64,000 nucleotides of DNA from Bacteroidota bacterium (GTDB taxonomy: Bacteria > Bacteroidota > Bacteroidia > JACPRZ01): assembly GCA_016193485.1 (NCBI GenBank), contig JACPRZ010000043.1, positions 160,944-224,943 of the forward strand. The letters are read 5' to 3'. Position numbers and translations under genes: made by a program. The notes under the pieces were generated by a model that saw only the letters and a program-made list of their open reading frames with translations, did no database searches and had not been told where the DNA came from. This document shows positions 1 to 10,100 of this stretch, piece by piece (position 1 is the first letter of the stretch; each line of letters opens with the position of its first letter).

Positions 1-182
1 ATATTCTGGATTTAAGTTCCTATTTTTTCAGAAGGTATAATTTATACTTTTTTGCACCGGGATATAGAATTAGCAGTAATACGAAATCAATTTATTATGT
101 TCCCAAAATGGTGTATTATGAAAATTACCCGTTGCAAACAATTAACTTACTTATGCACAAATAATGTTTACCGGGCTTTACG

Positions 183-314
183 TTTATTTTGTTACTATTC
201 ACCCTTATTAACTCATCCCCCTACCCCCTTCTCTTAAAACAAGAGAAGGGGGAACTCACCCCTCTCCTATTTTTAGGAGAGGGGCAGGGGTGAGGTGAAT
301 AGTAACTTTATTTT
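183..314. mobile_element. MITE-like element: 13-bp inverted termini enclosing two hairpins, flanked by 8-bp direct repeats
   Basis: TTTATTTT (183-190) | GTTACTATTCACC (191-203) ... hairpin 224-252 (12-bp arms) and hairpin 259-284 (11-bp arms) ... GGTGAATAGTAAC (294-306) | TTTATTTT (307-314). Confidence 0.6.
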
Positions 315-365
315 AAAGGAAACCTATCTCAAATACTTACCACATGAAGTACATTTATCCGGAGG

Positions 366-1460
366 TTATGCTCTGTTTTTATAGGATGACAATATACGTT
401 TAATTATTAAAGGAATATTGAGAAATTCAGCAATTTTTCTCACCCTGACCGGAAGATAATAATAATGGTAATTGAAAAAATTGATTTGAATTGCCGATAT
501 GACCGTGACCGGGAATGTCAGAATATGCAATAATATTTTTTCAAAAAAATTAAAATTGTACTTAGGGAGATAACCGAATTTGCAACCGGTTCTCCCGGCA
601 ATAAAATCAGCAATTCTGATTTGCGATTTTGAAAGGACCCGCATACCGGCACCGATTCGTTCTTCGGTTACCGGCTGCCCGATCAAACCGAACATTTCCT
701 GCATGCCTTTTTTTTGAGCCGCTGAAAAGATTTTACTGATCTGTTCTATGAAAGGAGCAAGGTTTTTATGGTATTCCAGCATCCCCGGCTCATATTCGGT
801 ATTCAGAAAACCGCAGATGGCTTTTATTGCCATTCCGGGTGTTTTAACCAGGTCTTCATATTTTACAACCATTATTTTATCCTGGTATTTTTTGCTGCAT
901 TCGTAAATCAATTCATTATTGAGTTTCCATGAGTAACCGTACATTGGCATCAATTTAAATAAGCCGAAAAAACGTTTTTGCGAACTGATCACATCCCGGT
1001 AATCCCGGACTAATGCAATAAATTTTGAATCGGGAAAGTGCGTTATCAGAGTTTTTATGTGTAAGGTATAAACCGGATTTTTATCCACTATCATTAAAGG
1101 TTGATATTTCCCAAAATATTTTTTCCCGTAAACCAGGTAACACCACTTGCAAAAATCCGTATAGGAATGGAAATAATCTGAAAAAGTTTCACCTGATTCA
1201 ATCATATTCCGGTCAAGACGCCATATAGTAGTAACTTTATTCTTTCTTTTAAGTAAACCCGAAATCAGTTTTTCTTTAATATTTTTGTCGGATAAATCTG
1301 CATTGAAAAAATCTTTTAAGTAATACAAAAGGAAATCATTTTCGGTAGTGGATAATATACCTGAATGTTGATTTAACATAATACTTAATAAAGTTGTTCC
1401 CGACCTGGCAGAACCGACTATAAAATGTATCGGAATATTTTGGAATTTTACCGGTTTCAT
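366..1460 (-). CDS. sulfotransferase family protein
   Basis: N-terminal PAPS-binding-like P-loop 'FIVGSARSGTTLLSIMLNQH'; the first ATG is at 1460 (track start 1466 is a TTG). Confidence 0.85.
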   Translation of the reverse strand: MKPVKFQNIPIHFIVGSARSGTTLLSIMLNQHSGILSTTENDFLLYYLKDFFNADLSDKNIKEKLISGLLKRKNKVTTIWRLDRNMIESGETFSDYFHSYTDFCKWCYLVYGKKYFGKYQPLMIVDKNPVYTLHIKTLITHFPDSKFIALVRDYRDVISSQKRFFGLFKLMPMYGYSWKLNNELIYECSKKYQDKIMVVKYEDLVKTPGMAIKAICGFLNTEYEPGMLEYHKNLAPFIEQISKIFSAAQKKGMQEMFGLIGQPVTEERIGAGMRVLSKSQIRIADFIAGRTGCKFGYLPKYNFNFFEKILLHILTFPVTVISAIQINFFNYHYYYLPVRVRKIAEFLNIPLIIKRILSSYKNRA

Positions 1461-1475
1461 TTTCAATGCAAATGT

Positions 1476-3482
1476 ATGGCTAAAGAAAACAAGTTTTATA
1501 AGGGTTCTTATTTTTCATTGGGTTTCTGCATATTTATCTTCGCCTTTCTGCTGTATGGCAACAGCATCAGGAACAAATATGCCCTTGATGATGAGATGGT
1601 AGTATTAAATAATGCGAGAGTGCAAAAAGGAATACGTGGAATACCGGCAATTTTTACCACCCACCATTCCATTGACCTGAAATCACGCTACGAATACCGG
1701 CCGGTTGTCCTGCTCACTTTTGCGGTTGAATACGAACTGTTCGGAAAAAACCCTCACATAAGCCATTTCATAAATGTGCTGATATATGCATTTACCTGTC
1801 TGCTTATTTTTTACCTGTTGGTTCAACTTCTTCCGGGTTATTATATTATTTTTCCATTTATTACCGTTCTCCTTTTTACCGCGCATCCGCTGCATACCGA
1901 AGCCGTAAATAATTTAAAAAGCCGGGATGAACTTCTTTCGCTGTTCTTCAGTTTGATATCATTGTTTTTTATTCTTAAATATGTTGACCGGGGTAAAATC
2001 TGTTTTCTGGCGGCCGGAATCATTTCCCTTTTTATTGCAACACTTTCAAAAAGAGGGGCTGTAATTTTTATTGCACTTATACCGTTAATACTCTGTTTTT
2101 TCAAACAGATATCGTTCAAGCGCATTCTTGTTATCGGTTCTTTATCCTGTATTGCGTATGCCGGGTTTATTATTTTCAAGCGGACCATGCTTTCGGAAGA
2201 TCCGATCCGCACATATTATTATTATGAAAATCCATTACTATTTGAACCCGATTTCCTGAAACGGATTCCGGCCGGATTATACACCATCTGGCGTTATATT
2301 GAGTTGCTTGTTTTTCCGCATCCCCTCTCCTTTTACTATGGATTTGACCATGTGCCGGTGGCCGGTTGGAATCATCCGAAAGTATGGATTTCACTCCTGT
2401 TTTATTCGGCACTATTCGGTATTGCCGTGAAATATTTTCAAAAAAAACATATTCTTTCTTTTGCCATCCTGTTTTATCTCTTCGCCATTTTCCCGTTTTC
2501 CAATATTCCGATCCCGGCTGTCGGAATAATTGCAGACAGATTCACTTATGTGGCTTCACTTGGATTTTGCATAGCGGTAGCTTTTTTAATTCTAAAACTG
2601 TTTAATGTCCCGTTTCAACCCCAAACCTCCCAGATAAAAGCGGGTCCCTGCCTACCGGCAGGCAGGCGTCCTCAATCGGGTAAAAACTCATTATTCATAT
2701 TACTTACAACAGTTATTATCGGGTTATATTCTGTTAAAACAATTACCCGTAATCCCGACTGGCATGACCATCTTACCCTTTACCGCCACGACATAAAACA
2801 TCTTGATAAATCGGCAAAAGCGCATTCATTGATCGGCAATACCATCTACCCCGGTTTATTTACAATCAAGGATGGAAAACAAAAAGAAAATTTAATAAAT
2901 GAAGCGATATATCACTATAAAAAAGCGTTGGAAATTTATCCCGGTTATATTATTTCAAACAATAATCTCGGAAGTATTTACTTTACCTTTCTGGGTGATT
3001 ATAAAACCGCTTCGCATTATTTTAGCAGAGCGGTATCGTTGGATCCTGATTATGCGGAAGCGCATTATAATCTTGCCTATTCGTATGAGATGCGCGGAAT
3101 CAGGGACAGTGCAATTATCTGCTTTGAAAAAGCCCTGAATCTGCAACCCGATCATAAACCTGCCTATGACAGAATATTTCCATTGTACTTGTCTTCCCTG
3201 CAATATGACAAAGCCATTGAAATAAATTTACAGGCAGCGGCTAATATTCCGGAATTCAGTGCAATGTATTATGTAAATGCAGGCAATGTTTACACCGCAA
3301 AACATGATACCCTGAATGCATTGAACTATTTTATTAAAGCGTTTGAAAAAGAGCCGGGAAACAGGGATTTATGCAACCATATAGGTAAAGTTTATCTGAA
3401 AATTAACAATACAGGAAAGGCCGGAGAATATTTTAAGAAAGCCGGAGAAATTCCGCATAAAAAGAAAAGTGAATCATTTTGA
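1476..3482 (+). CDS. multi-pass membrane protein with C-terminal TPR repeats (TMTC/O-mannosyltransferase-like)
   Basis: many hydrophobic segments, 'HPLHTEAVNNLKSRDELLSLFFSL' motif, then TPR repeats 'AHYNLAYSYEMRGIRDSAIICFEKALNLQPD'; ATG at 1476. Confidence 0.75.
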   Translation: MAKENKFYKGSYFSLGFCIFIFAFLLYGNSIRNKYALDDEMVVLNNARVQKGIRGIPAIFTTHHSIDLKSRYEYRPVVLLTFAVEYELFGKNPHISHFINVLIYAFTCLLIFYLLVQLLPGYYIIFPFITVLLFTAHPLHTEAVNNLKSRDELLSLFFSLISLFFILKYVDRGKICFLAAGIISLFIATLSKRGAVIFIALIPLILCFFKQISFKRILVIGSLSCIAYAGFIIFKRTMLSEDPIRTYYYYENPLLFEPDFLKRIPAGLYTIWRYIELLVFPHPLSFYYGFDHVPVAGWNHPKVWISLLFYSALFGIAVKYFQKKHILSFAILFYLFAIFPFSNIPIPAVGIIADRFTYVASLGFCIAVAFLILKLFNVPFQPQTSQIKAGPCLPAGRRPQSGKNSLFILLTTVIIGLYSVKTITRNPDWHDHLTLYRHDIKHLDKSAKAHSLIGNTIYPGLFTIKDGKQKENLINEAIYHYKKALEIYPGYIISNNNLGSIYFTFLGDYKTASHYFSRAVSLDPDYAEAHYNLAYSYEMRGIRDSAIICFEKALNLQPDHKPAYDRIFPLYLSSLQYDKAIEINLQAAANIPEFSAMYYVNAGNVYTAKHDTLNALNYFIKAFEKEPGNRDLCNHIGKVYLKINNTGKAGEYFKKAGEIPHKKKSESF

Positions 3483-3645
3483 CATCAAGGATGGGTGTAC
3501 GTGCACCCTCAAGGATGGCGCTATTCATTTGGATATTAAAATTTTGTATCTTTGTGAGTTTGGCATATTTCTTTATCCGTGCCGGGAAGGCACTTCTTAT
3601 TAACTGATAGTATTCTAAATGTTGTGATATAAATTCTCATGCACC

Positions 3646-6564
3646 ATGAAAACCCTTCTCACCTTAGCATTATCATTCATGCTGCTGCAGTACGTAGCGG
3701 CACAGAATGTAGCCATCAACGCCACCGGCAATCCGCCCGATTCCAAGGCGATGCTTGATGTGGCATCAACCACAAGCGGTATACTTATTCCCCGGATGAC
3801 GGCAGCACAACGCGGAGCCATCCTTACCCCCCCCACCGGCTTAGTGGTCTATCAGATTACTGATGTTCCTACCGGTTTTTATTACTATGACGGCTCCTCC
3901 TGGGTTCGTCTCTTCAGCGGCAGCCAGAGCAGCGACTGGACGTTGGCAGGAAATTCACTTGGCGGCACTGAATTTATCGGTTCTACAAATGCACAGCCGT
4001 TTATCATAAGAACTAATAACAGCGAACGTGTGCGCATTTTAAGCACCGGAGAAGTCGGAATCGGAACTTCTGCACCCGGGGCGCCTTTGCAAGTAAATGG
4101 AGGAACCAGCGTGACAGGTACAATCAGAGGGGGTAATGGAATAATTATTTCTTCAAGAGATGAGTGGCTTCGTATTAATGATGATGATGGTGCGGGTGAT
4201 GTACATACGAGCGGAATTTATATGGACGGTCAGGGCGTTGGAATTCAAAACGGGTTGTGTGTCGGTGGCGCAACTTTACCTGCCGCAGGAGTAATTAATA
4301 TAGTAGATGCAAATACGAACATACTTGAGGGAGCCGGTAATGCCATTAGATTACGGACAAATTCCGGTTATGTTGATGTTGGTCCGCAAAATGCAAGTTG
4401 GTCACATTTCGTAACCGACCGCTCCCGCTTTTACTTCAACACGGGCGGCACCTTTGACAGCGGGAATATAGGAAGTTACGATGAAAACCTGTCACTCCAG
4501 ACATCCGGTACAACACGGGTCACTATCTTAAATTCTAACGGCTATGTCGGAATCAGCACCACAAGCCCCGGAGCAAAACTCGGATTTAACGATCTGAATG
4601 ACGGGTCCAATGGCGCAGATGGTATAACATGGTATAATCCCTCTCCGCTGTCGTACGGAATTTACCGGACAGCAGGCGCTTGGAGCGGACCTAATTACCA
4701 GCAATTAAAACTTGGTTGGGAAACAGGTATTACCATTGATGGCGGAAGCGCTTATGGTTTAAGCGGCACATTAATACAACCCACTGCCGGAACGGTGGGC
4801 ATCGGTCAATCGGTAAAAGCCGCCTATAATCTGGAAGTCAACGGTTCCCTGGGGTATGGTGACGGAACAGCGGGTTCCTATCGTTCCAGAACAGAATCCA
4901 GAGCCGATGCGGGGCTGATGGGTTCTCAATCCGGATTTTTTCAAACCTCCGCTCCTGCGCCTGCTGCTAATTGGCCCGGTGGAGCCGCAAGTTGGTGGCA
5001 TTTATTAGATGTTCGTCACAGTAATAATGCAAACAATTACGCTATGCAGTTTGCCGGTAGTTTTTTTGATCAAAACCTTTATTTCAGGAAAACAAACAAC
5101 AACGCTGCACAAGCATGGTCGCAGATTCTGACTACTGCCAACGGGGTGGCCGGATCGGGAACACTCAACTACATACCCAAATGGACTCCTAATGGCAATA
5201 CGCTCGGCAACAGTGTTATTTATGATAATGGCAATGTGGGTATTGGCACAACCACCAATTCATATAAACTACATGTTGCCGGTGACATTTATGCCGATGG
5301 CGGCTGGCTCAGAACCAGCGGTAATGCCGGATGGTATAGCGAATCATACTGTGGAGGATGGTATATGAGTGACGGCACCTGGATACGTTCTTATTGCAGC
5401 AAGAATGTCTATTGCGACCAGGTAATACGGGCTGACGGAGGTTTTCAGGTTGACGGCAACCAGGTAATTGATGCGGATGGTTCATGGCACAGATCTTATG
5501 GTAATGCCGGATGGTATAACGGAACATGGGGGGGAGGTTGGTATATGCAGGATGGAACATGGATCAGGAATTACAATTCCAGACCTTTATACATTTACGG
5601 GGATGGTACCACTGCAACTTATTTTGATAATGGGAGAGTACAGATAAAAAATGGTTCTCCGGATGCCAATTCTACATTGGACGTAAAAGGAATTGCATAC
5701 GTGGGGGACTGGGGTGGCTGCGGAAGTAATTACCGGTTTAATATCGGATGGTATTTCGGATGTGATCCTGCAATGCATGCAGGAGGTGCCAATTATGGAT
5801 ATGTGGGAACAGCAGCCAATTATTTATATTATGTTTATTCAAATAACTTTGTTGATCCTTCAAGAAGGGAATTAAAAAGAAACATTACTCCCTTAAACAC
5901 GGAATTATATTCCCGGGTTATGGATGATATTGACAACATTCAACCATCATTCTATAAATATAAATTTGAAACCGACTTTGTGGAAAAAGGAAACGAAACA
6001 AAATACCGGCCAAACTTTCATTTGGGAGTTATTCTTGATGAATCACCTGATTATATCCAGGATAATGCTTTCACCGGTATTGATGTTTATGCCCTTGCCG
6101 CTCTTGGAATAGCCGGAGTAAAACAAAACCGAAAGGAAATAATAGAAATGAAAGAACGCCTCGCGATTGGAACAACATCAGCAACAAGTGATTTTGGAGT
6201 CGCACAAATGAACGGAAATGAGGTAGTGGTTTCTTTTTCCGAGGATTTTACTAAAAAAATATCATCGCAAAATAATTTGCCGGTTGTGACTGTTACGCCA
6301 TCTGGCGCAAACGCATCGCTTTACATTTCTGATGTCACCCCAAGCGGTTTTAAAGTTACCAACAGCACCATCAATCAAAGCCCTGTTACTTTTAACTGGA
6401 TCGCAATGGCAAAAGTGACAACCGGAACATTCATTGATAATAACCGGACATCTACTCAAATACCTCCAGGTATTTTAAATCAGATTAAAGTTCCTGAAGA
6501 TATTAAGCGGCAGACACACGATTATTTCCTTAATTTGGAAACAACAGTCAATGGAGGAAAATAA
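3646..6564 (+). CDS. tail-fibre/PilV-tip-like protein with C-terminal S74 (chaperone of endosialidase)-like domain
   Basis: signal peptide; repeated 'GNAGWY..GGGWYM.DGTWIR' modules; C-terminal 'DPSRRELKRNITPL...FHLGVILDESP...GIDVYALAALGIAGVKQNRKEI'. Confidence 0.75.
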   Translation: MKTLLTLALSFMLLQYVAAQNVAINATGNPPDSKAMLDVASTTSGILIPRMTAAQRGAILTPPTGLVVYQITDVPTGFYYYDGSSWVRLFSGSQSSDWTLAGNSLGGTEFIGSTNAQPFIIRTNNSERVRILSTGEVGIGTSAPGAPLQVNGGTSVTGTIRGGNGIIISSRDEWLRINDDDGAGDVHTSGIYMDGQGVGIQNGLCVGGATLPAAGVINIVDANTNILEGAGNAIRLRTNSGYVDVGPQNASWSHFVTDRSRFYFNTGGTFDSGNIGSYDENLSLQTSGTTRVTILNSNGYVGISTTSPGAKLGFNDLNDGSNGADGITWYNPSPLSYGIYRTAGAWSGPNYQQLKLGWETGITIDGGSAYGLSGTLIQPTAGTVGIGQSVKAAYNLEVNGSLGYGDGTAGSYRSRTESRADAGLMGSQSGFFQTSAPAPAANWPGGAASWWHLLDVRHSNNANNYAMQFAGSFFDQNLYFRKTNNNAAQAWSQILTTANGVAGSGTLNYIPKWTPNGNTLGNSVIYDNGNVGIGTTTNSYKLHVAGDIYADGGWLRTSGNAGWYSESYCGGWYMSDGTWIRSYCSKNVYCDQVIRADGGFQVDGNQVIDADGSWHRSYGNAGWYNGTWGGGWYMQDGTWIRNYNSRPLYIYGDGTTATYFDNGRVQIKNGSPDANSTLDVKGIAYVGDWGGCGSNYRFNIGWYFGCDPAMHAGGANYGYVGTAANYLYYVYSNNFVDPSRRELKRNITPLNTELYSRVMDDIDNIQPSFYKYKFETDFVEKGNETKYRPNFHLGVILDESPDYIQDNAFTGIDVYALAALGIAGVKQNRKEIIEMKERLAIGTTSATSDFGVAQMNGNEVVVSFSEDFTKKISSQNNLPVVTVTPSGANASLYISDVTPSGFKVTNSTINQSPVTFNWIAMAKVTTGTFIDNNRTSTQIPPGILNQIKVPEDIKRQTHDYFLNLETTVNGGK

Positions 6565-6597
6565 ATTGACTATTGTTGAATTTGGGGCTTTCGGTAG

Positions 6598-6680
6598 TGC
6601 GGATAGAGGGATTTCAACCCCCACGCCCTTGCAGGCGGTAGTTTCTAAGACGACTGTGTCTTGCGTTCCACCATATCCGC
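6598..6680 (-). tRNA. divergent tRNA-Leu(UAG)-like gene
   Basis: cloverleaf by eye: GCGGATA TG GTG GAACGCAAGA CAC A GTCGT CTTAGAA ACTAC CGCCTGCAAGGGCG T GGGGG TTGAAAT CCCTC TATCCGC A; one anticodon-stem mismatch, T-loop TTG instead of TTC. Confidence 0.6.
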
Positions 6681-6689
6681 AAATTTTTG

Positions 6690-6777
6690 CGGAGGCAGCA
6701 GGAATCCAACCTGCACGTCAGCGATAGCCGACTTCATGGTTTTCAGGACCAATAAGCGCTGTCAGTTGCGTGCCTCC
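6690..6777 (-). tRNA. divergent tRNA-Ser(UGA)-like gene, possibly a pseudogene
   Basis: perfect acceptor GGAGGCA/TGCCTCC, variable-arm stem GTCGGC-TATC-GCTGAC, T-stem GCAGG/CCTGC, anticodon loop CCTGAAA (C at position 33), D-arm lacks GG. Confidence 0.55.
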
Positions 6778-6781
6778 ATTG

Positions 6782-6870
6782 CGGAGAGTAATGGATTTGA
6801 ACCATTGCGCCAGTTGCTCGACCTAACGGTTTAGCAAACCGCCCCCTTAAACCGTAAGCGTAAGTACCCC
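6782..6870 (-). tRNA. degenerate tRNA-Ser(GCU)-like gene, probably a pseudogene
   Basis: anticodon arm CGGT-TTGCTAA-ACCG, T-arm AATGG-TTCAAAT-CCATT, 3' acceptor ACTCTCC; 5' acceptor strand (GGGGTAC) pairs poorly. Confidence 0.5.
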
Positions 6871-7128
6871 ATTTTTCCTACAGTGCTAAATTAGACATTT
6901 TCCTATTATTTCTTGCTTTCATAAATTCAGTCAGTACAACGGTATTCCTTTCCGCAGAAGCGGAATTTATCTTCTTCCCGGAAAAGTAACCGATACCGAT
7001 GGCTATCGGTATGGTTTTGTAACGCTTGAAGCTGAGAAGATGGCGATGCCGATAGCAATCGGTAGCCGGTGAGGGGGGGATCCGGGGAGCGGGTAATTCG
7101 TTACAACCGGGTTGCTTTCCTGTAATAA

Positions 7129-10100
7129 TTAAAAACCCTGCTGCAATTTCACGATTTTCCTTATTAAGTATGGTTCACCAGTTTTACTCCCAGGTATTAT
7201 TGCCAGGAAATAAGTTCCGCTGATTGCCCCCGGTAAATCCATTTGTAAGAAATTTATCCCTTCAACGATAAGATACTTCTTATTTATCGTCACTTTCCCG
7301 CTGATATCAATTAACCGGACTGAACATTCTGATAAATCATTTGCCATGACGATAAGTTCAAGATTTTCATAAACCGGGTTTTGTGATAAGGCAACGGAAA
7401 AAACATTACCGGATTTTTCAGATAATGCTATGATATTTGAATAGGTGTACCTTCCGTCATAATCGGTTTGTTTAAGGCGGTAGTAGAAAGTAGCAGTGGC
7501 AGTAGACAGTGGCAGTTCAGCATCCACAAATTCATAATTCAAAGTGGCAGAAGAATTACCTGCGCCTTCTACCGTTCCGATAACAGTCCAATTCATCCCC
7601 TCCCCTGATGGGGGATGTTGGGAGGGGGCTGCTCTTTCAACAGTAAAATAATCATTGTTGGTTTCAGAGGCGGTTGTCCAATACAGAAATGCTTTTTTCT
7701 CTTGCCTATTTCCACTAAAAAATAATAGTTCGATAGGCATGGTTTCCGCAGCTCCGCAACCGCTTACTCCCATAGTAACATACGTATAGCTTGCTGAATA
7801 GTCATCGGCACCAATATCCACTGCCCCGGAGCGGATAACGCCATCGAAGTCAGTTGTAACACTGACAGCCGTTCCTGCGTTTATAGCAGGGCTTCCACTT
7901 TGTATATGCAAATCGGGAACACCGGAGGCGTTATAAAAAAGAGGGTCAGCGCTTATACTCTGTGCATCCAGACTAACCCCTGATTGCCAATTGGCAAGCG
8001 CAGTATAATCTACTGCAGTTGCATTACCGAATTTATAACCGGTTCCATTTCCCCATCCATCATTGTAATTGCTTGCAACAGTGCTGGTGTTATCCAGAAA
8101 AATTGAATAATGGATTTTAGTTCCTGTACTGTTCGACCTGCCGTTAGCAAAGATGTTATCCCGAATATCCTCCGTATTTTTTGGACTGGCGTTCGTATTG
8201 TTGCGTCTGAATGCGTAGGTATTATTGGTTGTGCCTGTAACGCCTGTTCCTCCAATGTAAATGCTATTGTAATAGTAATTCATATAAGTGGTATTAACTC
8301 CACTGGTATAACCCGAAGTATTATCAAGGATGCCGGTAATTTCAGCACCTGAAGTTATAGAGGAACCATCTGTTCGATAGCCAAGAGAAATTATATTGTT
8401 GCTGAATATGGAGGTAACGGCAGATGTCCAGCTAGAACCTACAGCGCCAATCCCAATAATCCTGGCATTGCTGCTCCCGTTTGCTGCGTCAAACCCAAAG
8501 ATCAGATTTGCATTGTAAGTGTGCAACTGACCGGGTTCACCTATAGCAGTGAATATTCCATAAAACTTGTTTGCACTTGCGCCTGAATAAACACTTTTAA
8601 GATTGTAAATAGTATTGTTTGAAATATTCTGGGTGGTACCACTATAGATGCTATTGTTTGCAATCCCCACAACATTACCATCATGCGCAATATATAACTG
8701 ACTTACACTGGTGGCTGTGGTTGCTGTTAGGTGGTAGATAGTATTTCCTGTGATAGTATTAGAGCCGCAATCAGAATATATTCCGGTAACAGTAGCGGCA
8801 GTATTAACAGCATTCGTTGCAGTAATATTTGCCAAAGTATTATTGGTAAGAGAAATAGTTCCGCAACTATTATCAACCCATATTCCAACCGTTTTCCATT
8901 GCCCTGCGTTTTGAATGCTGTTGCAAGTAGAGGCACTTCCGATTAAATTGTTTGTAATGGAATAACTGGCTGAAGCGCTGCAATCGGCAAGATGAATTGC
9001 GCCAAAAGAAGTTCCTGCCGTAGCAGTTAAACTGATATTCTGAATAGTGTTGCCAGAAATAGTGGTAGAGCCTGCCCAAACATAAATACCTTCAAAGGTC
9101 TGAATCGTATTTCCTGCACCGCCAACAGCGCTGGTCCATGTGGCACCTCCGCATAAGGGAGCGCCTCCTCCGATATAATTAGTTGAAATAATATTTCCGC
9201 CCGAACCTAAACCGGGAATAAAATTTATTACAGTATAGCGATACAATTGCTGTTCTGCACAATCAAGATAAAAACTATTTCCTGTTATAGTCCAGTTATC
9301 ACCATAATTAGTATTTATTCCGGTTCCGGTTACAGTAACTCCCGTTGCTTCAGCAGTAAGCCCTGGTGTAAAACTGTGGATGTTGTTATTTAAGATGCTG
9401 ATATAACTATTCGGATTTGCTGTTTGTCCGTAAGCATATATCGCATTTATATGAGTTGTTGCACCGCTGGTATATTTTGTGACATCACAATTCTGAATGG
9501 TAAGATTATTATTTCCGACAGACCATGTGGGATAACTGCTTATATAAATAGTGCCGCTGGTGCTTGTGGAATTCTGACTCTCTATCCGAACATACTGCAA
9601 CACATCATACGTAGCACCGCTTGTAAACTGAATTGCCGGTCCAACAAATGAAGCTGTCCGTGTATTTCGGATAATCCAGATAACGGTAGTTCCCGCACCT
9701 CCGGCTCTTCCATCAAAAGTTATATAGTCAGCACCATTAAAATTAATCAATGGAAAACCAGACCCGGGATCACCGGAAGTAGTAAGTGTTCCTGCTCCAG
9801 TAACCGGACGAAAGGTTGCTGTTGCAGATGAAGTTCCTGAATAGAAAACATTGATTGGATATCTTTCTCCTGCACCTGTATATGTTGTTTGTAATTCAAA
9901 TATCACATTACAACTAACAGGTCTTATATTTAATGAATTCACTGCTTCTGTTATCGTCAGAAAATTTCCGGTTGGACCCACACTGTATGTTCCACACAAA
10001 GCGGCTGCATTCTTAGTTCCTAAAACAAAATAACCAAGTGTTAGGGGCACGGCAAGTGTTGAAGTTACTGTGGGTGCAGCGGTGCTGCCTCCCAAAGAAA

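Noticed and set aside
52-237. 61-aa ORF at the window start
   Set aside because: No protein-like features and its 3' part runs into the MITE-like repeat; likely spurious
3827-3834. C8 tract as a phase-variation switch
   Set aside because: Frame is intact, and similar tracts occur in housekeeping genes; no evidence of on/off switching from one sequence
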